Assembly (NCBI GenBank): GCA_002842495.1
Contig: PHDB01000010.1
Location: 1 to 64,000, forward strand
From: Bacteroidetes bacterium HGW-Bacteroidetes-6
Lineage (GTDB): Bacteria > Bacteroidota > Bacteroidia > Bacteroidales > DTU049
Length of the DNA stretch: 64,000 nt
Direction of reading: 5' to 3'
Shown: one piece after another, positions 9,241 to 19,593 of the stretch
Position numbering within the stretch: the stretch's first letter is position 1
How the letters are laid out: every line of letters begins with the position of its first letter
Position numbers and translations under genes: made by a program
Notes under the pieces: generated by a model
Told to the model about the DNA's origin: nothing
What the model saw: the letters and a program-made list of their open reading frames with translations, nothing else
The model's database searches: none

Positions 9241-10068
9241 TTAGTTTTTTGTCATATGAATATCCATTTGTGGAAAAGGGATGTTGAGCTTGTACTCTCC
9301 AAAACGTTTATAGACTTTTTCGTTCATATCGAAGAAAACATCCCAGTAGTTTTCGCTATTGACCCATGCTCTCACTGTAAAATTCACAGAACTATCTCCA
9401 AATTCAGATAGACCTATAAAAAAAGCAGGGTCATCTAAAATTCGTTCATCCTCCGAGATGAAATCAGCAATGGCTTTTTTGAAATTTTCCATATCGTCGC
9501 CATATGCAATTCCAAAATTCCAATCGACTCTGCGTATGGGTTCTGTTGAAAAATTTGTCATAGGACCGGTAGCAAGTGGCCCATTAGGAATGATAACAAG
9601 CTTTTTATCAACAGTATTCAATGTAGTTGTAAAAATACTAATACCTTTTACTGTGCCAATATAGCCCTGAGCTTCAATGAAATCACCCGCCTTAAATGGT
9701 TTGAATACAAGTAAAATAATTCCACCGGCAAAATTCTGAAGCGTTCCCGATAAAGCCATGCCTATTGCAAGACCGGCCGCGCCAAGCAGCGCAATGAATG
9801 ATGTCATTTGAATACCCACCATCCCCATTACGGAAATAATAATCAGAATTTTCAGTACAACTCCGATTAGACCTCTGATAAAAGGGATGAGAGATGGATC
9901 GGTATTTTTCTTCAAAAGTGTTTTTGCGACACTTTTAGTGATTATTCGTGTAATCCATAATCCAATAACAAGAACCAGTATAGCTCCGATAAGATTGGGA
10001 CCATATTCGAAACAGAAATTGATGAATTTGTCAAAGTAAATGTTTACATCCGAAATTTGATCAGCCAT
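9241..10068 (-). CDS. Small-conductance mechanosensitive ion channel (MscS family)
   Basis: GAAGLAIGMALSGTLQNFAGGIILLVFKPFKAGDFIEAQGYIGTVKGISIFTTTL..IIPNGPL; SD AGGAGG before ATG. Confidence 0.95.
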   Translation of the reverse strand: MADQISDVNIYFDKFINFCFEYGPNLIGAILVLVIGLWITRIITKSVAKTLLKKNTDPSLIPFIRGLIGVVLKILIIISVMGMVGIQMTSFIALLGAAGLAIGMALSGTLQNFAGGIILLVFKPFKAGDFIEAQGYIGTVKGISIFTTTLNTVDKKLVIIPNGPLATGPMTNFSTEPIRRVDWNFGIAYGDDMENFKKAIADFISEDERILDDPAFFIGLSEFGDSSVNFTVRAWVNSENYWDVFFDMNEKVYKRFGEYKLNIPFPQMDIHMTKN

Positions 10069-10240
10069 TTGATGCCTCCTTTTTTGTTTACTTACTTGTT
10101 AGGTTTTTCGGTTTTGTCCCGAAAATTCCATTGCAGGAAAGGATATATGTATTTTTGCTTAAGCAATAGACTATATTCAAAACAAATTTTCATGAGCCAA
10201 AGATATTGATTTTGAAAAAACAAAGTTGCAAATTGCTAGA

Positions 10241-10283
10241 ATAATAAAAAGCCGCCAGTTTTTCTGACGGCTTTTTTATTATT
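10241..10283 (-). terminator. Intrinsic terminator (bidirectional shape) downstream of DUF6150-like gene
   Basis: AATAAAAAGCCGCCAG-ttttt-CTGACGGCTTTTTTATTATT long stem with A/T flanks. Confidence 0.85.
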
Positions 10284-10328
10284 GCAGATACTGGTGTTGT
10301 TGCGGATTAGAAAGAGATTGATTTTGTA

Positions 10329-10640
10329 TCAGTTGGTATAGCCGGCTTCGCTTTTCCAGTCGGAGAAATAAATAACCAAATCGGCTTCGCTTTTCCAATC
10401 GGTGAAGTAAACCACCCAATTGGCTTCACTTTTCCAGTCGGAGAAATACCAAATTCCTGATTCGGGTTTAGCTTCGCTTTTCCAGTCGGTTACATATACA
10501 ATCATGTCGGCTTCGCTCTTCCAGTCGGTTACATAAACCACTTTGTCGGCTTCGCTTTTCCAAGTGGTTTTATACACAATTTGCGCATTAGCAAAAGTAA
10601 ATGCAAAAAGAAAGAAGAAAAAAATGTAAATGGGTTTCAT
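10329..10640 (-). CDS. Small secreted repeat protein, DUF6150-like
   Basis: 103 aa with signal peptide and six WKSEA repeats (W at residues 27,40,53,69,82,95). Confidence 0.75.
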   Translation of the reverse strand: MKPIYIFFFFLFAFTFANAQIVYKTTWKSEADKVVYVTDWKSEADMIVYVTDWKSEAKPESGIWYFSDWKSEANWVVYFTDWKSEADLVIYFSDWKSEAGYTN

Positions 10641-10827
10641 GACTTTGGGCTTTTGGTGAGTTATAACATTAATAACAAAGATTGTACCGGAGTTTTTAGC
10701 AATAAGAATAGGCTTTTGGAAAAAAATGAAAATATAATATTACCTGACAAATTTATCTGAAACCCAAACAAGATTACACCTTGTCATATATCATCCCTAA
10801 AACCCAACCCCGTTCTTTTTAAATTCT

Positions 10828-10835
10828 TAATTTTG
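10828..10835 (+). promoter_or_regulatory. -7 box TAATTTTG upstream of sucA
   Basis: Matches TAnnTTTG; overlaps the TTG start in the ORF track, favouring ATG 10854. Confidence 0.5.
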
Positions 10836-10853
10836 TCTTCAGATATCATTAAC

Positions 10854-13622
10854 ATGGATTCTAAATCATACCTGACCCCAAATTCGCCTGAATATATTGA
10901 CGATTTGTATCAGCATTATCTGAGCGATTCATCTTCGGTGGAACCCGGCTGGCGCACGTTCTTCGAAGGCTTTGAGTTTGCTCGTACCAACTATGACAAC
11001 ACAGAGGTCTCAAAAACCAATTCAGATGAATTTAGAGTACTGGCTTTAATAGACGATTACCGTAAACGTGGACATTTGTTTACAAAAACAAATCCGGTTC
11101 GTACGCGTCGTACCTATTCTCCAACGCTTGATTTTCGGAATTTTGGATTAGCCGAAGCCGATTTAGACCGTACTTTCGATGCAGGGAAAGAAATTGGCTT
11201 GGGAAAAGTAACTTTGCGTCAGATTATTGCTACACTCGACAATTTCTACTGTCGTTCCATTGGATCCGACTACACCTACATTCGCAATGCTGATGAGATA
11301 AACTGGATTCGAAGGCAGGTGGAAATTGCTCCTGTTGAGTTTTCTGAGGAGAAGAAAAAAAACATTCTGCTAAAACTTACTGAGGCTGTGTTGTTCGAAA
11401 AGTTTATTCACAATCGTTTCCCGGGACAGAAACGCTTTTCAGTTGAAGGAAGTGAATCTGTAATTCCAGGGCTCAGTTTTCTGATTGAAATGGGTATTGA
11501 AGCTGGTGTTCGCTCAGTCAACGTTGGAATGGCGCATCGAGGCAGACTTAATGTGTTAGCGAATATTTTGCATAAGCCTGTGAATGAGATTTTTACCGAG
11601 TTTTCTGGGAAAGCGTACGACGATGAATCGTTGCTTGGAGATGTGAAATACCATCTTGGTTTCACCTCATCTTCCGATTGTCCCGACCGAAAATGTAGAA
11701 TCACTTTGGTTCCCAATCCTTCGCACCTCGAAGCTGCAAATCCAGTTGTTCAGGGCATCACCAAAGGTTTGCTTAATCATGTTTACGAAAACGATTACAA
11801 TAAGGTGCTTCCAATTCTTATTCATGGCGATGCCGCAATTGCTGGCCAGGGAATTGTGTACGAAATTCTCCAGATGAGTGAACTTGAACCTTATTATGTC
11901 GGTGGAACCATTCATGTGGTAATTAATAATCAGATTGGTTTTACAACCAACTATCTCGAATCGCGCTCGAGCACATATTGTACCGATGTTGCAAAAGTAA
12001 TCCAGGCTCCGGTTTTTCATGTCAACGGCGACGATGCCGAAGAAGTTGTCAGAGTATTCGAATTGGCCTTTCACTATCGGCAGACCTTTCACAAAGATGT
12101 TTTTATTGATGTGTTGTCGTATCGAAAATTTGGGCACAACGAAGGTGACGAACCACGTTTTACACAGCCAACACTCTATAAGGCCATTGCGAACCATCCA
12201 AACGTGCGCGATATTTATCTGAAACAGCTGAAAGAGCAAAATATAGTTTCGGTTGCTGATGTGAAAAAGATGGACGATGATTATCTGTCCGATCTCGAAA
12301 AAAGCATTACCGAAGCCAATCGAACTCCAAAGTCGCATATTGGTTCATTTTTGGAACATTTGTGGAAAGATTATACCAAACTTGGCAGCTATGATGTTTT
12401 CCCCACAGTCGATACAACTATTTCTGGTGCAATTTTGCGCCAGATTGGCGATACCATCACAACTCTTCCCAATGGGAAAGCATTTTTTGCCAAAGCCCGT
12501 GCTATTGTTGATGATCGAAGAAAGCAAATTCTCGAATCGCACGAAATCGATTGGGGAACAGCAGAATGGCTCGCATATGCTTCGCTGAAGTACGAAGGTT
12601 TTCCTGTGCGCCTGATCGGACAGGATTCTGTACGTGGAACTTTCAGTCATCGCCATGCAGCTCTCACAATTGATGAATCGGAGGAAAAACATTGTGTTTT
12701 TGGTGGCGTTGATGGTGCTCAGCTGAAAATTTACAATTCGTCGCTTTCCGAATATGGTGCTCTTGGATTCGAATATGGCTATGCGTTTGCGGTTCCCAAA
12801 GGTCTTACCATCTGGGAAGCGCAATTTGGCGATTTTGCCAATGGTGCTCAAATTATTTTCGATCAATTCATAAGCTCTGCCGAAGAAAAATGGAATGTTC
12901 AGAATGGTCTAACGGTGTTTTTGCCGCATGGCTACGAAGGGCAGGGGAGCGAACACAGTAGTGCCCGCATCGAGCGTTTTCTTACTTTGGCAGCCGACAA
13001 CAATATGATTGTGGTAAACGCCACCACCCCATCCAATTTGTTTCATTTATTGCGTCGTCAGGTAAAGTTCAATTTTCGTAAACCACTCATATTATTTACG
13101 CCAAAGAGTCTTTTGCGCCATCCGCAGGTTAAATCGCAACTGACAGAATTGTCAGATGGAGCATTTCAGCCAGTTATTCCCGACAATATTGTTGTTGCAG
13201 AAAATGTTAAGCGCGTATTGCTTTGCTCGGGAAAATTGTATTACGAGTTGTTCAACGAGCGCGAAAAACGTCAAGATAAAACAACGGCAATTGTCCGTGT
13301 CGAGCAACTTTACCCGTTCCCAAGCGCTGAGCTTGCTCAAATTGCCGAGCAATACAAATTGGCGACCGATTGGGTTTGGGTGCAGGAAGAGCCTGGAAAC
13401 ATGGGCCCATGGTCTTTTGTTGCCCGCCGTTTCACAGGTCCTTCACTACGTGTAGTTTGTCGCCCCGATATGGGAAGCCCCGCAACCGGATCGTACGATT
13501 TGCACAAAATCCGACAATCGAAAATTATTGAAAAAGCATTTGGCGAATGTTCGTGCGACCGCGTAAAATCGGAATGCCGAATGATTTGCTCCGAAAAAGA
13601 ATGGCAGTTTGCAAACCGCTAA
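10854..13622 (+). CDS. sucA: 2-oxoglutarate dehydrogenase E1 component
   Basis: [81 protein letters not shown]. Confidence 0.97.
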   Translation: MDSKSYLTPNSPEYIDDLYQHYLSDSSSVEPGWRTFFEGFEFARTNYDNTEVSKTNSDEFRVLALIDDYRKRGHLFTKTNPVRTRRTYSPTLDFRNFGLAEADLDRTFDAGKEIGLGKVTLRQIIATLDNFYCRSIGSDYTYIRNADEINWIRRQVEIAPVEFSEEKKKNILLKLTEAVLFEKFIHNRFPGQKRFSVEGSESVIPGLSFLIEMGIEAGVRSVNVGMAHRGRLNVLANILHKPVNEIFTEFSGKAYDDESLLGDVKYHLGFTSSSDCPDRKCRITLVPNPSHLEAANPVVQGITKGLLNHVYENDYNKVLPILIHGDAAIAGQGIVYEILQMSELEPYYVGGTIHVVINNQIGFTTNYLESRSSTYCTDVAKVIQAPVFHVNGDDAEEVVRVFELAFHYRQTFHKDVFIDVLSYRKFGHNEGDEPRFTQPTLYKAIANHPNVRDIYLKQLKEQNIVSVADVKKMDDDYLSDLEKSITEANRTPKSHIGSFLEHLWKDYTKLGSYDVFPTVDTTISGAILRQIGDTITTLPNGKAFFAKARAIVDDRRKQILESHEIDWGTAEWLAYASLKYEGFPVRLIGQDSVRGTFSHRHAALTIDESEEKHCVFGGVDGAQLKIYNSSLSEYGALGFEYGYAFAVPKGLTIWEAQFGDFANGAQIIFDQFISSAEEKWNVQNGLTVFLPHGYEGQGSEHSSARIERFLTLAADNNMIVVNATTPSNLFHLLRRQVKFNFRKPLILFTPKSLLRHPQVKSQLTELSDGAFQPVIPDNIVVAENVKRVLLCSGKLYYELFNEREKRQDKTTAIVRVEQLYPFPSAELAQIAEQYKLATDWVWVQEEPGNMGPWSFVARRFTGPSLRVVCRPDMGSPATGSYDLHKIRQSKIIEKAFGECSCDRVKSECRMICSEKEWQFANR

Positions 13623-13632
13623 TCCCGAAAAT

Positions 13633-14883
13633 ATGATGTTGAATGTTATAGATATTGTTGTCCCAAGTCCCGGCGAATCGGTTTCCGAAGCGCAAATAGC
13701 ATCGTGGCTTATTGAAAATGGTGCTTTTGTTGAAAAAGACAACGAAATAGCCGAAATTGATAGCGAAAAAGCTACTCTTTCCATAGTAGCACCTGTTTCA
13801 GGAACTATCGAAATTCTTGCTGAAGTTGGAAAAGTTGTGAAGATAGGCGCCACGGTTGCCCGAATCACAGCCGCCGAAGGAGAAAATGTCCCAGATAAAA
13901 ATGCAGTAGCAGAACCAGAGCTTGTTGCTGAAAATACTACTGCTTCACCAAATCGGAATATTCAAAAAGAGGATGAACAATTAAAGCTGACTCCTCTTGC
14001 GCGCAATGTTTTGAAAGGTGGAGGCTTCACCGAGGCTGAATTTATCAGCTATTTGAAGAAGCACCGTTTTGGTGTGGCAGATGTGAAAGATTTTATCGAA
14101 AACCACAACAAACCAGAACCAAGCAAGCAAAAAACAGCTCCAGCCCGCATAAAAACAGAAGGCGAAATGTTGGAGCCAATGAGCATGTTGCGTCGCAAGC
14201 TGGCGGCCCGATTGGTTGCAGTGAAGAATGAAACGGCCATGTTGACAACGTTTAATGAAATCGACATGAGTGCAATTATGGCTTTTCGAAGCGAACACAA
14301 AGATGCTTTTCTGTCGAAACATGGTGTTAAGCTCAGCATGATGTCGTTTTTTACACTTGCTGCTTCAAAAGCTCTGAGCGAATTTCCGCAAGTAGCTGCG
14401 CAAATTCATGGCGACGATATTGTTAAATTCAACTTCAACGATATTGGCATTGCCGTAAGTACTCCAAAAGGATTGATGGTGCCTGTTATTCGTGGAGTAC
14501 AAACTCTTTCTCTTGTAACGGTCGAAAAAGCAATTGCAGCAATGGCCGAAAAAGCTCGCAGTGGAAAAATTGCACTTGCCGATTTGCAAGGTGGAACGTT
14601 CACTATCACCAATGGTGGTGTGTTTGGGTCACTTCTTTCGACGCCTATTCTCAATCCGCCACAAAGTGCAATTCTTGGTATGCACAACATTGTTGAACGC
14701 CCGGTTGTGAAAAACGGTGCCATTGTGGCCGCTCCAATGATGTATGTGGCTTTATCGTACGATCATCGCGTGATTGATGGCCGCGAAAGCGTTGCATTTC
14801 TTTTGAAAATTAAAGAATTCATTGAAAATCCTCTGTTGCTCGATTCCGAAAACGGCAGCATTACAAATTTGCTGGAGATATAA
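13633..14883 (+). CDS. sucB: Dihydrolipoyllysine-residue succinyltransferase (2-OGDH E2)
   Basis: Lipoyl domain [10 protein letters not shown]3-binding region; catalytic DHRVIDG. Confidence 0.96.
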   Translation: MMLNVIDIVVPSPGESVSEAQIASWLIENGAFVEKDNEIAEIDSEKATLSIVAPVSGTIEILAEVGKVVKIGATVARITAAEGENVPDKNAVAEPELVAENTTASPNRNIQKEDEQLKLTPLARNVLKGGGFTEAEFISYLKKHRFGVADVKDFIENHNKPEPSKQKTAPARIKTEGEMLEPMSMLRRKLAARLVAVKNETAMLTTFNEIDMSAIMAFRSEHKDAFLSKHGVKLSMMSFFTLAASKALSEFPQVAAQIHGDDIVKFNFNDIGIAVSTPKGLMVPVIRGVQTLSLVTVEKAIAAMAEKARSGKIALADLQGGTFTITNGGVFGSLLSTPILNPPQSAILGMHNIVERPVVKNGAIVAAPMMYVALSYDHRVIDGRESVAFLLKIKEFIENPLLLDSENGSITNLLEI

Positions 14884-14884
14884 A

Positions 14885-16450
14885 ATGAAACATTATTGCG
14901 ATTTTTTGATTATTGGTAGCGGAATTGCAGGTCTGTCGTATGCGCTCAAGGTTGCGCCACATGGCAGAGTGATTATTCTTACCAAGTCTGAGCTCGACGA
15001 AACAGCAACCCATTATGCCCAGGGTGGAATTGCCGCTGTAATGTACGACCCCGATTCGTACGAAAAACATATCAGCGACACCATCAATGCCGGAGCTGGA
15101 TTGAACAACGAGAAAGTGGTTCGCTTCACCATCGAAGAAAGCACCGAGCGCATCAGAGAGCTTATTGAGATGGGTACCATGTTTGACCGCAACGTCAAAG
15201 GCGATTTCGATTTGGCCCGCGAAGGCGGACACAGCGAGAAGCGTGTTTTTCACTACAAAGACCAAACAGGTGCCGAAATTCAACGTGCTCTTACTCGACA
15301 AATTCGTGAACACCCAAATATTACAGTGCTTGAAAACTATTTTGCAATAGAAATCATTACACAACACCATTTGGGTATTGAATTAACACGCAGATCGCCT
15401 GATATTACCTGTTTTGGAGCATATGTACTCAATCCCAAAACAGGAACCGTCGATACATTTATTTCAAAACTAACGCTTATCGCAACAGGTGGAAGCGGAA
15501 CTGTTTATGGAAACACGACGAACCCGGATGTTGCAACCGGCGACGGAGTAGCAATGGTATATCGAGCCAAAGGCGAAGTCGAAAACATGGAATTTGTTCA
15601 GTTTCATCCCACGTCGTTCTATTCGCCTGGCGAAAGACCTGCTTTTCTGATTACAGAGGCTATTCGCGGGGCAGGTGCAATTCTCAAAACCATTAATGGT
15701 GAGGAGTTTATGCAAAAGTACGACGAGCGTGCTTCGCTGGCTCCGCGCGACATTGTTGCACGGGCAATCGATAATGAAATGAAGTTGAGCGGTTCCGATC
15801 ACGTTTTTCTCGACGCACGTCATCTCGGAAAAGAAAAATTGCTGACCCATTTCCCAACCATTTATGCACATTGCTTAAGTAAGGGAATCGACATTTTACG
15901 CGATATGATTCCGGTTGTTCCTGCAGCTCATTATCAGTGTGGGGGAATTAAAATTGACGAATTTGGCAAAAACAATATCGGGAATTTATACGCTACTGGC
16001 GAAGTAGCAAGCTCCGGATTGCATGGGGCAAACCGTTTGGCGTCGAATTCGCTTCTCGAAGCTGCTGTTTTCAGTCATCGTGCTGCAATGCACGCAATTC
16101 AGGCTGTTCATGGCGTTGAGCAAAATATGGATATTCCCGAATGGGATGCCGAAGGAACTGTGTTGAACGAAGAAATGGTTCTTATCACGCAAACACGGAA
16201 AGAACTCAATTCAATCATGAGCAGCTATGTTGGTATTGTCCGTTCAAATCTGCGTCTGAAACGTGCTTTTAATCGATTGAATATTCTTTACGAAGAAACT
16301 GAAGAGCTTTTCAAGCGGTCAGTTGTGACTAAAGAAATATGCGAATTGCGCAATATGATTAACGTTGGATATTTAATTATCCGCATGGCGCAAGATCGTA
16401 AAGAAAGTCGTGGTCTTCACTATTCGCTTGATTATCCTCCGGTGAAATAA
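14885..16450 (+). CDS. nadB: L-aspartate oxidase
   Basis: FAD GSGIAGLSYALKV; ATHYAQGGIAAV; EFVQFHPTSFY; GEVASSGLHGANRLASNSLLEA. Confidence 0.95.
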   Translation: MKHYCDFLIIGSGIAGLSYALKVAPHGRVIILTKSELDETATHYAQGGIAAVMYDPDSYEKHISDTINAGAGLNNEKVVRFTIEESTERIRELIEMGTMFDRNVKGDFDLAREGGHSEKRVFHYKDQTGAEIQRALTRQIREHPNITVLENYFAIEIITQHHLGIELTRRSPDITCFGAYVLNPKTGTVDTFISKLTLIATGGSGTVYGNTTNPDVATGDGVAMVYRAKGEVENMEFVQFHPTSFYSPGERPAFLITEAIRGAGAILKTINGEEFMQKYDERASLAPRDIVARAIDNEMKLSGSDHVFLDARHLGKEKLLTHFPTIYAHCLSKGIDILRDMIPVVPAAHYQCGGIKIDEFGKNNIGNLYATGEVASSGLHGANRLASNSLLEAAVFSHRAAMHAIQAVHGVEQNMDIPEWDAEGTVLNEEMVLITQTRKELNSIMSSYVGIVRSNLRLKRAFNRLNILYEETEELFKRSVVTKEICELRNMINVGYLIIRMAQDRKESRGLHYSLDYPPVK

Positions 16451-16482
16451 AAAAGACAAGCTTTTCAACTTGCCTCTTTTGA
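16447..16482. terminator. Imperfect terminator between convergent nadB and tonB-like genes
   Basis: AAAAGACAAG-cttttcaa-CTTGCCTCTTTT with a 2-nt bulge. Confidence 0.5.
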
Positions 16483-16499
16483 GTATTTATTAAAGTGCT

Positions 16500-17234
16500 C
16501 TAATTAAGCTTGATAAAGTTGTAGGTAATGGTTCCTTTCTGAACTTCAGGAGCATCGTTGTTTACATCAAATTTGGCTTGTAATGCTGCAGTTTTGGCTG
16601 CATTCCACAAGGTTGGATTCGAAACAGTAGTTCCAATTGCTCCTGGTTCTGCACGTGTAACATTGCCTTGTTTATCGACCCAAATGGTTACAACCACTTT
16701 TCCTTGGTCGTCTTCGGTGTATTTAGGTTTGGGAATGCTTTTTCCACTACGACCGTTGAGCGAATAAGCCGGACCGCTGCCAGGTCCAACTCCAGGTCCA
16801 TCACCCGAACCAACACCTGAGCCATTTCCACTACCGGTGCCACTTCCGTTTCCACTTCCATTTCCCGTCCCAGTTCCACTTCCTTGGCCCCAGGTGAAAT
16901 TGGTAATATGGTTGTCAACTTTGTTCGAATTATTGTTGTTGTTTCCGGTGCTTGTTTGGCCAGCACTATAATTCACAGCTTCAGTGCCTTGAGTAACGTA
17001 ATTTTCGTTCAAATCGCCTGTATTGGCATTCGATGAGTTGATATTGTCGAATACCTCATCATATGTGTCGCTTCCACCACCACCTCCTCCACCGCCAAGT
17101 TCAATTACAACACCTTCTTCTTCGGGAAGGGGCAGGGGAGTACGGAACGAATACAGAAAAAGCAACAATACTACTACTACCGAGCTGAAAAGCAGGGTGA
17201 ATAAAGCGGCGAGTTTTTTACGTTTCTTTTCCAT
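16500..17234 (-). CDS. TonB-like energy transducer with Gly/Ser/Asn/Thr-rich low-complexity linker
   Basis: N-terminal TM, GGGGGGGGSD, GTGNGSGNGSGTGSGNGSGVGSGDGPG linker, C-terminal GKVVVTIWVDKQGNVTRAEPGAIGTT; downstream of ExbD/ExbB-like genes. Confidence 0.85.
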   Translation of the reverse strand: MEKKRKKLAALFTLLFSSVVVVLLLFLYSFRTPLPLPEEEGVVIELGGGGGGGGSDTYDEVFDNINSSNANTGDLNENYVTQGTEAVNYSAGQTSTGNNNNNSNKVDNHITNFTWGQGSGTGTGNGSGNGSGTGSGNGSGVGSGDGPGVGPGSGPAYSLNGRSGKSIPKPKYTEDDQGKVVVTIWVDKQGNVTRAEPGAIGTTVSNPTLWNAAKTAALQAKFDVNNDAPEVQKGTITYNFIKLN

Positions 17235-17252
17235 GGCAATATTTTTTAATGT

Positions 17253-17678
17253 TTACGGCTGATCTTCGGGCCGGGTTGCAAGAATTACTTTGTGTTTAGT
17301 GCCTTTTTGCTTGTTGATGGCATTCACAATATCAATTACATTCACTGCAAACTGAATGGGAACAGTAGCGTCGGTGCGTAATACAACCGATGCTTCAGTT
17401 TGTCCTTCGAGCTGTTGTGCAAGTCCGGTCTTCAGTCCATTCGCATCAACGGGTACTTCTTCAACAAAATATTGAAAATTGTCATCGATGTAGATGGTTA
17501 CAGCTTTATTGGGAGCCATTGTGCGGTCGCTGTTACTGCTTGGTAACAGAAGCTTAATGGCATTCGGACTCACCAGCGTAGAAGTGAGCATGAAGAAAAT
17601 GAGCAGCAGGAACACAAGATCCGACATCGAGGCGGAGTTGAATTCGGCGGCACGCTTATTTCTGGTTCTAATGTTCAT
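17253..17678 (-). CDS. ExbD/TolR family biopolymer transport protein
   Basis: EFNSASMSDLVFLLLIFFMLTSTLV. Confidence 0.93.
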   Translation of the reverse strand: MNIRTRNKRAAEFNSASMSDLVFLLLIFFMLTSTLVSPNAIKLLLPSSNSDRTMAPNKAVTIYIDDNFQYFVEEVPVDANGLKTGLAQQLEGQTEASVVLRTDATVPIQFAVNVIDIVNAINKQKGTKHKVILATRPEDQP

Positions 17679-17688
17679 AACTTTTCGC

Positions 17689-18405
17689 TTATGCGGGTTC
17701 GTTCAGAATATCCATAAATTCAGTTGCACGTGCTTCGAGCATATATACCACTTTTTCTACTCGGGCTACAATGATATTGTAGGCCAGATATGCCAAAATC
17801 CCTACAATAAGACCAGCAACAGTGGTGACCATAGCTTCGTAAATACCACCCGACAAAATGCCAATATCAATATTATTTCCCGATTTCGATAACTGGTAGA
17901 AAGCGGAGATCATTCCACTTACTGTTCCTAAAAACCCCAACATAGGTCCAACACCGGCAATAGTTGAAAGAAAACCAACACTTTTTTCAAGTTTTGCTAC
18001 TTCGAGTTTTCCAACATTTTCGATGGCAGCCGAGATGTCGTTGAGCGGTTTTCCAATTCGCTGAATACCTTTTTCTATCATTCGCGCCATTGGACTTGAA
18101 TTGCTTCTGCATGTAGCCAAAGCAGAATCGATTTTCCCGTCCAAAATATATTGCTTAATGTTGGTCATGAAGCCGGTGTCTTCTTTGGCGGCTCTATTGG
18201 TTGCCATAAAGCGTTCGAAAAAGATATAAACTGCTATCAAAAGCAAAATAGCCAGCGGAATCATGAAGAGACCGCCTTTAAGCATTAGATCCCAATACGA
18301 AAGTTTGTCGTATTGCTGCGTGGCAGCATCAACTGTTTTTTTTACCGTGTCGGCAACTGCTGTGTCGGCACCCTGAACAATCTGAAGAAAAATAGTCGTT
18401 AACAT
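17689..18405 (-). CDS. MotA/TolQ/ExbB proton channel family protein
   Basis: GPMLGFLGTVSGMISAFYQLS...AMVTTVAGLIVGILAYLAYN. ATG at complement 18403-18405. Confidence 0.93.
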   Translation of the reverse strand: MLTTIFLQIVQGADTAVADTVKKTVDAATQQYDKLSYWDLMLKGGLFMIPLAILLLIAVYIFFERFMATNRAAKEDTGFMTNIKQYILDGKIDSALATCRSNSSPMARMIEKGIQRIGKPLNDISAAIENVGKLEVAKLEKSVGFLSTIAGVGPMLGFLGTVSGMISAFYQLSKSGNNIDIGILSGGIYEAMVTTVAGLIVGILAYLAYNIIVARVEKVVYMLEARATEFMDILNEPA

Positions 18406-18516
18406 AAATACTGAATTTGCCGTAAAGTTACCCCCATTTTGCAATCCCGATTTTACAACCAAGTTGATGTTGTCAACACCAAACTGTTAATTAAAACGTT
18501 TGTTGCAAGTGTTTTA

Positions 18517-19593
18517 TTATGGCAAATAAATGGCACCTGAACTGATGGCTTTTTTAGCTCCGGTAGCCGATTCCAGAGTGTTGCAAATTCGATTTATGCG
18601 TAACCAACCAAGAAAGGCAAATACCAATGCTTCTTTAAAATCGATCAGTATAGAATCGGCGGCAATAGCTCTTTGTCCCGATTTCGAACGAATAAGACTC
18701 ATCAAAAATGTATTTCTTACTCCACCTCCGGAAAACAAAACTTTTTCTTTGTTTGCTGCTGCATCTGCTATTTGATTTGCAGCATGATGAGCAACAGTGC
18801 ATAAAATATCGTCGACGCTTAAATTGATATATTTTTGAATTACTGGTAGAAATGCAGATTCAACCCATTCACGTCCGAGCGATTTGGGCTGTTGCTGCGA
18901 ATAATATGAGATATCGTTTAATTCTCTCAGAAGTTCGGTGCAAAGAATTCCTGTCTTTGCCCATTGGCCATTTTTGTCGTATTCGGAGCCTTTTAGCCTC
19001 GCAAAATAATTCAATACAATGTTCACAGGGCAGATATCCCAAGCCAGGCGCTTGCCATTTATATTCATCGATATATTGGCAAATCCGCCCATATTGACCA
19101 ATGCATCATATTGCGAAAATAAAAGTTCGTCGCCGACAGGGACCAAAGGGGCTCCTTGCCCCCCCAGAGCTACATCGCCGCTTCGGAAATCGCAAACAAC
19201 CGGAACCCCTGCTTCTAAAGCAATATTGGCTCCATGGCCAGCTTGAAAAGTGTAGCCATAAGCTGGATTATGAAAAATGGTGTGTCCATGCGAAGAAAGA
19301 AATTCTGGTTCAATATTGTGCTTTTTAATGAAATCAGCGGCAATATTTCCATAATAGCTTCCAAGTTCTCTGTCCGATTTAATAAGTTCAACTGCATTCA
19401 TTTCGGGCATTCGATGGAGCATTCGAAGTATCAATGACGAATACCCAATAGTTTCGGCCTGCTCAATCCGATATTCCCAGCCCGAATTACTCAGACGAAA
19501 GCCACAATATGCAATATCGACTCCATCAAGGGATGTTCCCGACATGATTCCGATCCCAAAATGCCAATCAGCAAGATTGTTTTCCGTTATCAT
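18517..19593 (-). CDS. anmK: Anhydro-N-acetylmuramic acid kinase
   Basis: GIMSGTSLDGVDIAYC; SHGHTIFHNP; CDFRSGDVALGGQGAPLVP; LFSGGGVRNTFLM. ATG at complement 19591-19593. Confidence 0.95.
   Translation of the reverse strand: MITENNLADWHFGIGIMSGTSLDGVDIAYCGFRLSNSGWEYRIEQAETIGYSSLILRMLHRMPEMNAVELIKSDRELGSYYGNIAADFIKKHNIEPEFLSSHGHTIFHNPAYGYTFQAGHGANIALEAGVPVVCDFRSGDVALGGQGAPLVPVGDELLFSQYDALVNMGGFANISMNINGKRLAWDICPVNIVLNYFARLKGSEYDKNGQWAKTGILCTELLRELNDISYYSQQQPKSLGREWVESAFLPVIQKYINLSVDDILCTVAHHAANQIADAAANKEKVLFSGGGVRNTFLMSLIRSKSGQRAIAADSILIDFKEALVFAFLGWLRINRICNTLESATGAKKAISSGAIYLP

Noticed and set aside
10329-10640. Regular short DNA repeats resembling a CRISPR array
   Set aside because: Repeats are in frame (39-48 bp) and encode WKSEA units with a signal peptide; spacers are not unique.
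11667-12338. 223-aa minus-strand ORF opposite sucA
   Set aside because: Antisense to a well-conserved gene; composition is not protein-like.
12345-12866. 173-aa minus-strand ORF opposite sucA
   Set aside because: Antisense shadow ORF of a conserved coding region.
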